Shown here one piece after another: positions 32,252 through 42,583 of a stretch of 64,000 nt of DNA. The notes under the pieces are model-generated. The model was given only the letters and a program-made list of their open reading frames with translations. It was not told where the DNA came from and did no database searches. The DNA is from Lactifluus volemus (taxonomy: Eukaryota; Basidiomycota; Agaricomycetes; Russulales; Russulaceae). Location: contig WTXI01000137.1 of the NCBI GenBank assembly GCA_022376515.1, positions 34,723 to 98,722 on the forward strand, in the 5' to 3' direction. Position numbers and translations under genes: made by a program. The stretch's first letter is position 1; the number at the start of each line of letters is the position of its first letter.

Positions 32252-32425
32252 GTAGTGTTAGCCCAATGCTTCTTTGACTGTTTGCCTCCCTTATTTAGTA
32301 TATGCTTAGTCAGGCTTGCCTTTACTGCAGTGGACGGAGTTTTGGGGACTTCAGTCTCATTCTCTCCACTACAGTCCCCATGGTCCTCTGTGACTCAAGG
32401 GCCCTTCACAGCTCCAGTCAAAACA
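32252..32425 (+). repeat. Right piece of the split solo Copia LTR (short variant)
   Basis: The LTR resumes after the hAT target duplication and ends GTCAAAACA, followed by TCACA. Removing hAT and one target copy leaves an LTR of 190 bp and not 243; the missing 53 bp are one copy of the internal imperfect duplication. Confidence 0.9.
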
Positions 32426-32794
32426 TCACATGTGTATCAAAATGTTGGAGGGGTGTTTTTAATCATGGGAGGTTTGTCTTTGATTCCTGACATTTGGCAC
32501 ATCCCTTCACATATTCTTCTACAAATCCACAGAATCGAGGCCCTTCATATGATTGTTTTACCAGTTCCCATGTATTGGCAATTCCTGGGTGACCACCAGT
32601 GGGGCTGTCATATAGTTGTCAAAAGATTGATTGTCATTCTTCTGTTGTTTGTCAGGAAAGTTTTACATAGTGAGTCGTTATGGGGTTCAGAAAAGAGGGT
32701 GTCTGGCAGGAGGATATGTGGTTTGTCAGTATTCACCCCCTTATTAAGGTCTGATCTCCATGATAGGAGGTCAGCAACAGTGTTCTAGTGTCCA
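32426..32794 (-). pseudogene. Gypsy-1 integrase zinc-binding region
   Basis: The minus strand reads 'VADLLSWRSDLNKGVN', 'LLPDTLF' and, in broken frames, 'FVEEYVKGCAKCQ'-like sequence, i.e. the linker after RNase H and the HHCC zinc region of a Gypsy integrase. Across the hAT/LTR insertion it continues directly into 'FQYVSMDLIMDLP' at 18,534. Stops are frequent. Confidence 0.8.
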
Positions 32795-32966
32795 CATCAG
32801 GAAAACCCATTTGGCCTTAAACTGTATTAGATGCTCCTTAAAGCTTACTTAAGATGTTGGTAAGTAGATCCTCAACTTACTAACATTGAGGATCTAATTA
32901 CCAACATCTTAAGTAAGCTTTAAGGAGCATCTAATACAGTTTAAGGCCAAATGGGTTTTCCTGATG
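32795..32966. mobile_element. 172-bp hairpin element, copy 2
   Basis: This has the same CATCAGGAAAACCC palindrome as at 3,757-3,928. It is flanked by CA on both sides (32,793-32,794 and 32,967-32,968). It lies in the Gypsy-1 pol region just after RNase H. Confidence 0.9.
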
Positions 32967-32968
32967 CA

Positions 32969-34406
32969 GGAGTGTGTGAGAGTGTAGTTGAAATCTTGTA
33001 AGAAGGTGAGCCAGCATGCTTGTTATCTGGTGACCTTCTGTGATTCATGGAAGTATTGGAGGTTTTTGTGATCCATCCACACTTCTACTGTGTGTTTGGC
33101 CTCTAGAAAGAATGGACAGCCACATTTGAATCCAAAAATGATGGCAGCTAACTCTTTGTCATGGGTGTCATAATTCCATTCCACATCTAGGAGAGTATGG
33201 CTATGAAAGGTGATATGGTAGATCCCATCATTAAACTCTTGGGCTATGATGGCTCCCAGAGCGAAGCCAGAGGCATCTGTTTTCAATATGAATCTTTGCA
33301 TCCAATTTAGGGCTTATAGTAGTGGTGACTCAGTACAAATGTATTTGAGTTGGTCAAATGCTGATTGCTCTTATCTGACCATGTCTGTTGTCTATTCTTG
33401 CAGGTGAGGTTGTTTAGTGGACATGCAATATTGGAAAAGTGTAGGATGAAGGCACAGTAGAAGTTGCAGAATCCTAGAAAGCTGCAAACTTCTTTTATGG
33501 TGATAGGTGTTGGCCAGCCAGTTGGTAATTCCTTTGACTTTGATGGGGTCCATACAAATTTTGCCATTACCAATGATAACTCCAAGATATTCCACCTCAT
33601 GTTGGTGGAAGTGACATTTCTCTGGTTTGAGGAAGAGGTACTTTTTTGTGAGTTTGTTTAGGATGTGTTTGACCCATAGGCTGTGAAGTACTTCATCATC
33701 TGTAGTTGCGATGACAATGTCATCCATATAGATCTTGACCCATCTTTCTTGAATCTTGTCTCGGAAGATTTCATCCATTATAGTCTGGAAAGTGACTGGG
33801 GAATTGCATAGGCCAAAGAACATTACTGTTGGTTCAAACAGTTCTTCACTGGTTTTGAACACTACTTTTCACTCATTACCTTTCTTGAGTTGAATGTTAT
33901 TATACCCCCAGTGGACGTCAAACTTTATAAACAGTTTTTTTGTCTGCTAGGTCATGAATGAGGTCAGTGATTAGGAGGAGGGGGTATTGGTTTAGTATTG
34001 TCCATTTATTGAGTTTCTGATAGTCTTGCACTGGTCATAATTTTCTGTCCTTTTTGTAACAAAGAAAAAGCCACAGGCATACTGCGACTTGGACCTGCAA
34101 ATTCTTTCTAGTTGTAGGTTGGTGGCAATGAATTCTTTTTATGCTTGCTTCTCTGCTGGGGATAGCAGGTATATGTGACAGTCAAGTGAAGTAGGGGCAT
34201 CTGGTTTCAGGTTAATGGCATGGTCTCATTTTCTTGGACCTAGGAATTGTTTGGAGGTGTCTTCCTAGAAGACCTTCCCATATTGATGGTATTGCTCGGG
34301 GATAATTTAATCCCAGGTTTTCTTGTCTTCTGGGTAGCCATTGTAGTTTTTGCTATTTATGAAAATGGGGTTTCCTCTCTCTTAGTGATGGGACTTCCCT
34401 GCATAG
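32969..34406 (-). pseudogene. Gypsy-1 reverse transcriptase and RNase H
   Basis: In coding order (right to left): 'LWPVQDYQKLNKWTILNQYP'-like sequence in broken frames (about 34,050-33,900), 'FKTSEELFEPTVMFFGLCNS' and the catalytic 'IYMDDIVIAT' (about 33,760-33,710), '[20 protein letters not shown]' (about 33,620), then RNase H 'FILKTDASGFALGAIIAQ' (about 33,290) and 'VEVWMDHKNLQYFHES' (about 33,060). The metal-binding YMDD is preserved, but at least four frame breaks make the gene dead. Confidence 0.88.
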
Positions 34407-34766
34407 TTATCCCTTTTCCCAGTTGATAGTAGGATTAAAGGATTCGATGAAGGGGTACCCCAGGATGGTGTCATCCTCTCCTATGTCCATAACAAAGAAC
34501 AGATGGTCACATGGCTTTCCATCAAGTTTGAGAGTTAATTCAACCCCTGTTATTGTTTTTCCTGCTTGATTAATAGTTCCATCCACATTTTGGACATTTC
34601 GTGGTTGTTGTAGAGGTTGTTCTTTCAGTCCTGATTTATTGACCAATTGTGGGTGTATGAAGCATTCAGTTGCTCCCATATTCAGGAGTGTGTGGTTTTC
34701 AGCTTGTTTCCTTAATGTATGGATCAAGAATCCAGTCTTGATATATTTATTTCTAGCCATATACAA
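34407..34766 (-). pseudogene. Gypsy-1 aspartic protease region with altered active site
   Basis: The segment reads 'HTLLNMGATECFIHPQLVN' where Gypsy-2 has 'LLDSGATENFIDPRMVEN', so the catalytic Asp-Ser-Gly has become Asn-Met-Gly. Later phrases 'NVDGTINQAGKTITG' and 'GEDDTILGYPFIESFNPTIN' match Gypsy-2 closely. The change removes the catalytic aspartate; it fits decay and not a new function. Confidence 0.85.
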
Positions 34767-34843
34767 GGAGTCAGTACTACAACAGGCCCAAATGAGAGCT
34801 GTTGCATTTAGGCTGCTTGAAAACCCACATATTCTCCTAGAGC

Positions 34844-35833
34844 TTAAAGGCTCTTCATGAATTCTTCCCTCTCTTCATCTGAGAATTTCTTTATGAATGC
34901 TACTGCTTCTGCTAGAGTGTAAAATTTCTGGGTGTCAGAAGTGGTCAATTTTTCTATTCTGGCATCAGCAGCCTGAATGTGTGGCTTCCTATTCAGGCAG
35001 TTACATGCTAGATGGCCTTGCTGGCTGCACTCAAAACATTGTCCTTCCTTGTGATGTTGTTCCTTTCCAGCATCAGTGGTGGCTTTCCTGGCAACAGCAG
35101 AAGTATCCATTGCATTTGGATCCTTTGGCTGCCAGCATGAGCAAGAGGGGGAGTTGTTATTTTGATTTCCCTGAGGCCTGTGCCAGAAAAAAGTGTTGCC
35201 ATCTTGATTCCTATTTTGGTTTTGTTGTTGATTGTTTGTACCACTGTAATTCAAATAGATGGCATGTTTCTGCAGCTAGTTTTGATTATGTCTCTGTGCT
35301 GCTTTTGTCCACTGGTCAAATATCTCTGGATTTTCAATATTGATACAGGAGTCAGCTAAGTTTGCAGGGAGGCCAAGGGCAAACAGCTGGAGTGCCATTA
35401 GATCATCTAAATTCATGCCTGCTTGATGGCCCAATCACTCAAAGTCCACAATATACTGATTGACATTCTCATTCGTCATTTTTAATCATTGAATTTCATC
35501 ATGGGCCTTCTCATGTTCTGTATAATCCACAAATGCTAATCTAAAATTGCTTTCAAGTACTTCCCAAGCTGTTGTGTTGAATGGTAGGATGGATGGGTTG
35601 TGTTCAGCACGATCAAGCCAGTCATATAACCACTTGACCCACCCATCTATCCTTATCTCTTCTATAAGTAACAGAAAGAAGGCTGCTCTCTTGTAGAGGT
35701 CTTGGACAATTGCTGCATCCTTGTTCATTAGGATGTATCTTTTAAATTTGGTTAAAAATATGATGGAATGACTTCTATTCCCATCAAATCTTTCTGGGGG
35801 AATCCCCTTAAGTCTGATGTTATTTCTTTCCAT
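34844..35833 (-). pseudogene. Gypsy-1 gag, central and C-terminal parts
   Basis: Right to left: the gag core 'LKGIPPERFDGNRSHSIIFL' to 'HEKAHDEIQ' (35,833-35,486), a frame-broken stretch, then 'MNYSGTNNQQQNQNRNQDGN' to a CCHC zinc knuckle 'CFECSQQGHLACNC' (about 35,030) and an acidic/helical tail (to 34,844). It resembles PEG10/Ty3-type gags in order. The N-terminal part of gag lies at 37,222-37,502, beyond an inserted TIR element. Confidence 0.8.
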
Positions 35834-35854
35834 TGGTTCATTTAGCAGGTCATC

Positions 35855-37221
35855 ATCAGGAAAATCCAGAAAAAACTTAGACAGCTTAACCAGCTTATTT
35901 CATTTTTAAGCCTGTCAAGTTGCTCAAGCTGCTTATTTTTTGCTTAGAAAATGAGTATGTACACAGCTAAGCAAATCAAGGCCAAAGATAAGCACATTAA
36001 GTAATTAAGATGTGTAAGACACTTAAGACAAGCAAACAGAAATAAAAAATTAATTTATGTAATTTAACTAAAGTCCAAAAACAAATATACGAAGTCGCGA
36101 CTCGCAAAATTTTTGCTAAGTCGTTACAGTAGGTGTATTATTTACTACTGTTTGCACAATGTTGATTTTTGACTCGTAGTCTGCTGCTTCTTTCCATTTT
36201 TCCCTCTGTTCCTCTCTGTCCCGTCTCTGTCATCGCTTACTTAACGTGTCTGCCTTCTCCCCTTCTCTGTCTCTGCTTCTGCTTCTGCTTCTGCCTCTGC
36301 CTCTGCCTCTGCCTCTGCCACTGCCTCTGTCTCTTTTGTATCATCATCCACCTCCTGTGCCTGTGCCTCCCCCACTGCTTTTTGCTTCCTCCTGGTCCAC
36401 TGGCACTGTGAGGCCATCTATGTGGTTGCGCTGCCTGCGTCAACATTTTCTCCACCTCTCCCTGGTACGTTGTCGTGCTGCCTGTGCCGCCCTAACGTTT
36501 GCTGACTTTTTTTTTCATTGCCTCTTTCTCCTCTTTCTCCTCCTCCTCCTCCTCCACTGCCTTGACCACCTCCTTCTGTGTCTGCGCCTCCGCACCTCCT
36601 GCACCTCCCATGCCATGTGCATCTCCTGCACGCCTTGCGCCTCCCGTGCTGCTTGCGCCATCACCACCTCCTACGCTTCCTCTGCTTCCCACGCCCTGTG
36701 CCCTCCCTTGCACTTCCCACCCCCCGTGCCCTCTCCTGTGCTTTCCACACCCCGCGTCTCCTCCCACACCCCATGCCTCCTCCCACGCCCTGCGCGTTCT
36801 GCACAAGAATGGGCATTCTCTCACACCTCCATCACTGCCACCACTGCCTCCTCCCCATGGCCATGCAGCCCCCCACCCTTGCCAGGGCTGCCCCACCAAG
36901 GCCAGTAGAACCATTGGATCCTCCTGTACATAGTCTTAGATAGCTATACATGTTGTAGTTTAGCCTCAAATATATAAATTTTATTGCTTAAATTTGTGTG
37001 CCTGAAAACTTTTGGTAAGCATAGATCTAAGCTGCCATTTAAGTGAACTAAGCCCAAAATAAGCATCAATAAGCCCTGGCTAAGTCAAATTAAGGAGAAG
37101 ACCTAGCTTAGCCTAAGCATGGCTAGCTTAGAGACATTTTGCTTAAAAGTGCTTAGAAGTGTTGTCAAGTCATATTAAGCATGCTCAAGTGCTGTTAAGA
37201 AAAACACAGATTTTCCTGATG
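35855..37221. mobile_element. 1.4-kb CATCAGG-TIR element in Gypsy-1 gag
   Basis: The ends CATCAGGAAAATC and GATTTTCCTGATG are inverted repeats. TCAT lies on both sides (35,851-35,854 and 37,222-37,225); taking one copy out restores the gag frame ('GLND' to 'LLNEPMERNN'). Next to each end are repeats of TTAAGCA/TGCTTAA. The interior holds C/T-rich sequence with a (CTCTGC)n run at about 36,270-36,325; the frames there are composition artefacts. No transposase. Confidence 0.8.
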
Positions 37222-37502
37222 TCATTCAGGCCAAATGGGTTGTCACTGGTTCCCTGAGGGCATTGCATTGGATGATGAGGTGGTTTACATGCCATGTCTG
37301 TCAAGTGCCTGATGTGTGCATGCATGTCATCATCCTGTTCTGGTTCTTCTTCTGGCTCTTCCTGTAAGATATTGGAGGGATTGTATGGCATTTCAAATGG
37401 TGTTGGAGCTCGTGAGGGGGGGGCTGTTGTGTCAATCAGTTCTCCCAATTTAATTAATCCACTCATATTGAGCCCCTCACATGGTAGGTATAGTAGTTTC
37501 AA
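37222..37502 (-). pseudogene. Gypsy-1 gag N-terminus
   Basis: The minus-strand frame starting at 37,502 encodes 'MKLLYLPCEGLNMSGL', an acidic 'EEPEEEPEQDDDMH' stretch and 'GTSDNPFGLN', after which the TIR element interrupts. The rest of gag follows at 35,833. About 360 bp of non-coding leader separate it from the LTR. Confidence 0.65.
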
Positions 37503-37862
37503 CCCTTTTCTAGAAACTCATACTGCTACAACATTGTTTCTCATCGCTCAACTTCAAACCAAACACCATAGGCATTTGAGAGTGCCATCAGTGTTTCTAT
37601 ATGGGTTGTGAAATAACCAGTCTAGGGAACACAGTTAGTATGGGCTGTAATGTGCTCTATATTGACCATGTATTTCTTTAGAATTGTGTCTTCTTGCTTC
37701 AATCTCACTGGAAAGGGGCATCATAATTCTGCTAGTCTGGTTAGATGTTCCAAGTGTGTATCATATGTATTTCTCTAATCCTTTGGAGAAGCAGTTGTTG
37801 CTGCTGATGATGAAGCCATGGTTCTTGTTCATTTGGGTGAAGCTCATGTAAGCTCATTCTAA

Positions 37863-38100
37863 TGTCACAGTCAGGTCACTATGTCATTTTGAAGTTGTTC
37901 TGAGTCATGCTGACTAAGCAAAACAGCAAAGCGGTCACAAGGACTAAGATGCACAGGTCTAGTCAAGAGTTTAGAGATAGAAGACCTTGCTGTGGCGTGA
38001 TCCACATAAGTCTTCAGAAGCTTCACTTCAAAGAGAAAGCAGTCTTTCAGAGAGGAAGAGGAAGGGAAGGCCTAAGCCACTTGTATTGCTTACTGTATTG
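37863..38100 (-). repeat. Gypsy-1 5' LTR (partial)
   Basis: This is the reverse complement of the LTR at 17,650-17,923: on the minus strand it contains 'tcaatacagtaagcaatac', 'gacttatgtggatcacgcc' and ends CTGACTGTGACA at 37,863. Similarity stops near 38,098, so the outer part is missing or replaced. It marks the right limit of Gypsy-1. Confidence 0.7.
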
Positions 38101-38596
38101 ACTTGTGCTAGAGGGCCATTACTTCATATGGCATGTCCGAGTTCTCCCATATTTAATTGTGCTAAGCAAAAAACTTAATTTACATAATTTAACTAATCAG
38201 TCTGAAAAAATTTGCAAGTTATGATTCATGAAATTTTCACCAAGTCATGCCAATGCACAAATCATGTGCACATTATTGATGTACTCTCGTTGCCTCAATG
38301 TTATCGACTTGTCATCAGTTTCATCACCTTCTGTGTTGTATCTTCTGCCTTCTGTCACCACTCCATCTCATCCTCTAGATCTGGAACTCTGTGCCTGCTG
38401 CCATGACTGTAACAGCAGTAGCATGTTTCCCATTCCACCACAACACTATTGTCTATAAGCATGACTTGGGTGTGTCACAATTTTTTTTTCTTTTCACTTC
38501 TAACACTAACATTTTTTATAATTCCTCATATTTCTTGCACCCATCTGCCCCTCGCCACTGTCCCTCACCCTTACACTTGCCCTTACCCTCACCCTT

Positions 38597-38650
<54 letters not shown>

Positions 38651-40878
38651 GCCACTGTTGCTACCACCAATAGCACGCTTGAGGAGGTGCCCTTACTACT
38701 GCCACTGCTGCCAGCATAATGTCCTCAAAATAGTGGGCAAGCTGAGGAGAGAGAAGGCCAAGAATTTCGACTTGGTGAGTATGGCTTCTTTGCTTTTTGT
38801 TCTAAATTAATCACCTTTTTTTCATTAACTTCCCAAGTTTGCACATTCAGGGCAGTCTTAAAAGCAGCCCTGCTGCCCTTGCATCGACACCCATGGCATT
38901 GCAGTGGTAATGGCTGTACTGTCGGCTCTGGGAGATCTTGTGTGATCTAGTGCTCAATGCACCCTTTTGAAGGTTCAAAGCCAAGATCAATTGGCACCTT
39001 CATGGTGAGTATAATGACTTGGTGCTTTTAGCATGTCTAACATACATCCACTTATTACATAGGAATATCCTGTTACACATGGCCATGTGCATATCACTCA
39101 CAGCAAGAATGTGTCTGCATGACTCAACTTTGTTTCCAGCTACCTTGAATCATCAGCACACACTCCAAAACTCATGGACAATGTACTGAGACACACTTTT
39201 TTTTTTCTTTGGCAGGATGGCAGATATCAAGCCCTTAATGTGGTGATACAAATTCATGTGCGAGATTGCTCAACACATGCTGCACTTCCACAGTGAGCCC
39301 CCTGCATTTCATCCTGTGTTCTCTCTGGCAGTTCTGCTTTGACTGTCAAGAAAGCTAATGGACCCATTCCATTCAATATGCTGCAGATCATATTTTCGGA
39401 AGCAGAGGAAGCTGCAATCAAAGTGTACACGCATGTGATGAGTGCATATTTTACTTCTATTTAAATGAAAAAACTCATTATCTCCCCCCTTGACATCATC
39501 ATCGTCATTGTCATAATTATTTTAGAAAAACATCCCCAGTGAGCACGATGTGGCATGCAGCCATCATGGCTACATGGCCCATCAACAATCTCAAGTGGCA
39601 TTCATCTTCCAACATGATATCTGCAAGGTGCACATCAATGTCCATTCCAACACTTGTGTCACCACTAACTGCTGGCACATCATTGACAAGATCAAGAACA
39701 GAGAGATCAATATTGAGCCTCATTGCACTTCTACTGCTGCTTTCATTACTACTACTGCTGGCAGCACCAGGAAGCACAAGTCTCTTGATCACCAGTTGGG
39801 TCTGACAAGGGACCAACCACTGAAATGTGATCTCGATGTCTAGCCTGGACATGTACCGGTGATTGACCTCTGCCAGCTCATGTCCTTGCAACAATCACAT
39901 GCTCAATTACAACATTGTATTAATCTGATCACTCTTAGGAAGGACACTTGCCCCACTGACCAAGAGACTTTCAAACTTTCATGTGACTGTTACACCCACA
40001 GACGTGGCTACCACTGGTGACGTGGTGGGCAATAACAACACATCCTGTGGTAATGGTGGTGCTGGTGCTTGTAGTGCACTTTGGGTTTTAATGTCAACTT
40101 CAACTTTGGTCTTGTCACTGTCACCACATTGTTAACACCAATGCTCTTGCCCTCGCCACTGTCCCTCACTCTCACCCTCACCCTTGCCCTTACTATCACC
40201 ACTGTTGCCACCACTAACATAACATTCTCAAAATGGTGGGCAAACTAAGGAGTGAGGAGGCTGAGGATTTCAACCTGGTGCATATGTCTTTGCTTTTGCC
40301 ACCTGTCATTCACAGCATGCTTAACCCAGATTGTGCACTACATCTGACTAGATCTGATTGACCATCATGCATCTTCAGGCAGGTGTTGGACATGTGCAGC
40401 AACAGAATATTTTGATTTCTACCCACTGTTATTATTAATCACATCATGTCCAACTCTCATGCATCTTTGGCCCTCTGCCTTCTTGCACTCCTCTACTGGT
40501 AGAGTTATGAAATTATCTGGTGCTCAAATTTGTTAACATTCTGCTCTAATCCAAGTTAGTTCTAACTCTCACATACAGGGGTTTTCTGCACATGATCCTA
40601 GCATGAACTTGCCATTTATAACAACATTGCATGCCACACACTCCTTGATACTGCAGCCCTCTGTTTACTATTACTGCTACAATGATATTAGCTTGCTTTC
40701 CCATTATCACACAGGCTGTGTTGTCAGTATGTGGCTCTTGGTGGCCAGGCTACTGCCTGACAATTGGGCAATCATGTTACACATGCTGCAGCTCAAACTA
40801 TGACACAGTAAGTGCTTAGTGCTCACGTTGCCTGCTGCAACAGCATCTTCAACATGATTGTCATCAGCATGTTGCCCT
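38101..40878. other. Low-complexity and duplicated sequence, no clear gene
   Basis: There is TTAAGCA-type and 'aatttacataatttaactaat' sequence near 38,160-38,240, shared with the ends of the CATCAG-type elements. A (CCCTCA)n run lies at about 38,586-38,652, with a shorter relative at 40,150-40,195. A coding-like phrase 'VGKLRREKAKNFDLV' at about 38,725-38,780 has a diverged copy 'VGKLRSEEAEDFNLV' at about 40,230-40,280. A minus-strand frame at 39,517-39,894 has no recognisable domain. Probably a decayed transposon of unknown class. Confidence 0.4.
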
Positions 40879-41050
40879 CATCAGGAAAACCCATTTGGCC
40901 TTAAACTATATTAGATGCTCCTTAAAGCTTACTTAAGATGTTGGTAAGTAGATCCTCAACTTACCAACATTGAGGATCTAATTACCAACATCTTAAGTAA
41001 GCTTTAAGGAGCATCTAATACAGTTTAAGACCAAATGGGTTTTCCTGATG
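40879..41050. mobile_element. 172-bp hairpin element, copy 3
   Basis: The CATCAGGAAAACCC palindrome, flanked by CT on both sides (40,877-40,878 and 41,051-41,052). Confidence 0.9.
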
Positions 41051-41376
41051 CTCTGTGGCCAAGCTGCAACCTAACAGTACAGGCTGCAACTCAAACACTA
41101 TGGGTGCTCAATTGCCAGCCTCTTTACTAATGTGACAGCATTATCAGGGCTAACAATGTACAGTATGGAGAAAAAGCTGCATACCCACAATCACATTGCC
41201 ATATGGATGATAAATGTAGCTATGAGCAAGCTAGGTCATTATAACATGATATAACAGTCACTGGTAACTACGACTCACCCATTTCTTTTCTTACTCATCA
41301 ATATGTTGGACAATTCTCCCATACTCCATCAGCTTCTATAATGTTCTGGTCTGTTCTACAACTCTTTATACATTTA

Positions 41377-41659
41377 CATCAGGAAAACCCATCTGGCCTT
41401 AAAGTGTATTAGATACTTCTTAGAGCTTACTTAAGTGTCTTATTGACATTGGTAATTAGATCCTTCTACTTATCACTGTCAATAAGACACTTAAGTAAGC
41501 TTTAAGGAGCATCTAATACACTTTAAGGCCAGATGGGTTTTCCTGATGCTACTTAAGTGTCTTATAATGTTGGTAAATAGAAAGATCTACTTACCAACAT
41601 CTCAAGTAAGCTTTAAGAAGTATCTAATACAGTTTAAGGCCAGATGGGTTTTCCTGATA
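41377..41659. mobile_element. Composite hairpin element, copy 4
   Basis: A full 172-bp diverged palindrome (41,377-41,548; 'cccatctggcc' variant with an 'aagtgtcttattgaca' insert) is followed directly by a second, 5'-truncated unit ending CCTGATA at 41,659. TA lies on both outer sides (41,375-41,376 and 41,660-41,661), suggesting that the pair formed inside one original insertion. Confidence 0.8.
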
Positions 41660-41689
41660 TACAGGTATATCCCTGAACATTCTAGTATG

Positions 41690-42004
41690 ATCTGCAACTC
41701 CAGTATATATATCCCTTGTATCTCTGAGACAGGCCTTAAGCTCATTCTCCTGTAGAATCAGCTATTCAATACAGTGAGCAATACAAGTGGCTTTTTAGCC
41801 TTTCCTTTTCCCTCCTTTCTAAAGACTTCTTTCTCTCTGAGTGAAGCCTTTAAAGACTTGTGTGGATCACACCACAGCAAGGTCTTCTACCTCTAAACTA
41901 TTGGTTGGACCTTTATGTCTCAATCCTTGCAACCACTTTGATGTTTCACTTGGTCAGCATGAACCCAATTGACTTTAACACAACATGGTAACCTGACTGT
42001 GACA
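41690..42004 (+). repeat. Gypsy-1-family LTR, probably solo
   Basis: It shares 'tagaatcag', 'attcaatacagtgagcaata' and 'gacttgtgtggatcacacc' with the Gypsy-1 LTRs and ends AACCTGACTGTGACA. A TATATATA box lies at about 41,704. The left boundary is not certain, and no internal Gypsy sequence adjoins it. Confidence 0.65.
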
Positions 42005-42583
42005 AGCTGTGCTTGCATAGCACACACCACTCTTGTTTCACTGGACAGCTTTTTACCAAAGTGGGCTGTGGTCACTCTTAGCCTGCTCTCATTAGTCACT
42101 ATTATGGCTCCACTGGGGCTGGGTCCCAACAAGGGTTCAGTTGTTCTGGTCTCTCCAAAGACCTAGACTCAGGGTTGCACCAGGGCAACAATGTGCAGAG
42201 TCCTGGGGTGTTATAGCACACCCACCAAGCTTCAAGGGCCTTATTAGGGCATTTAAGAGGATAAGAGAAAGAGAGGAATGAGGAGATAACTGTTCTGGTT
42301 CAGAGGAGAGTGAAACTAGTGAATTCAGGTTAAAGCTAAAGCTGGGGTACAAGCTACCAGCTGAGGCCTACTTGATACAAGCTACACTAATTGTTGTACC
42401 AAACTGGGGTAGACAATAAGCAAGCAATCAGAACAATAACAGTCAAAGACAATAGAGACTCGAGACAATAGCACTGGACTAAACGAGGCGAACAATAGGA
42501 GGGCAGAACAATAGTACAGTCAGCACAATAGAAACATGTGGAAAGGGATGTCATCCAAATGAGTAAGCAGTTAGGGAAGCATA

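Noticed and set aside
36246..36943. Long overlapping ORFs in the C/T-rich interior of the CATCAGG element
   Set aside because: Low complexity, present on both strands and in several frames, without motifs.
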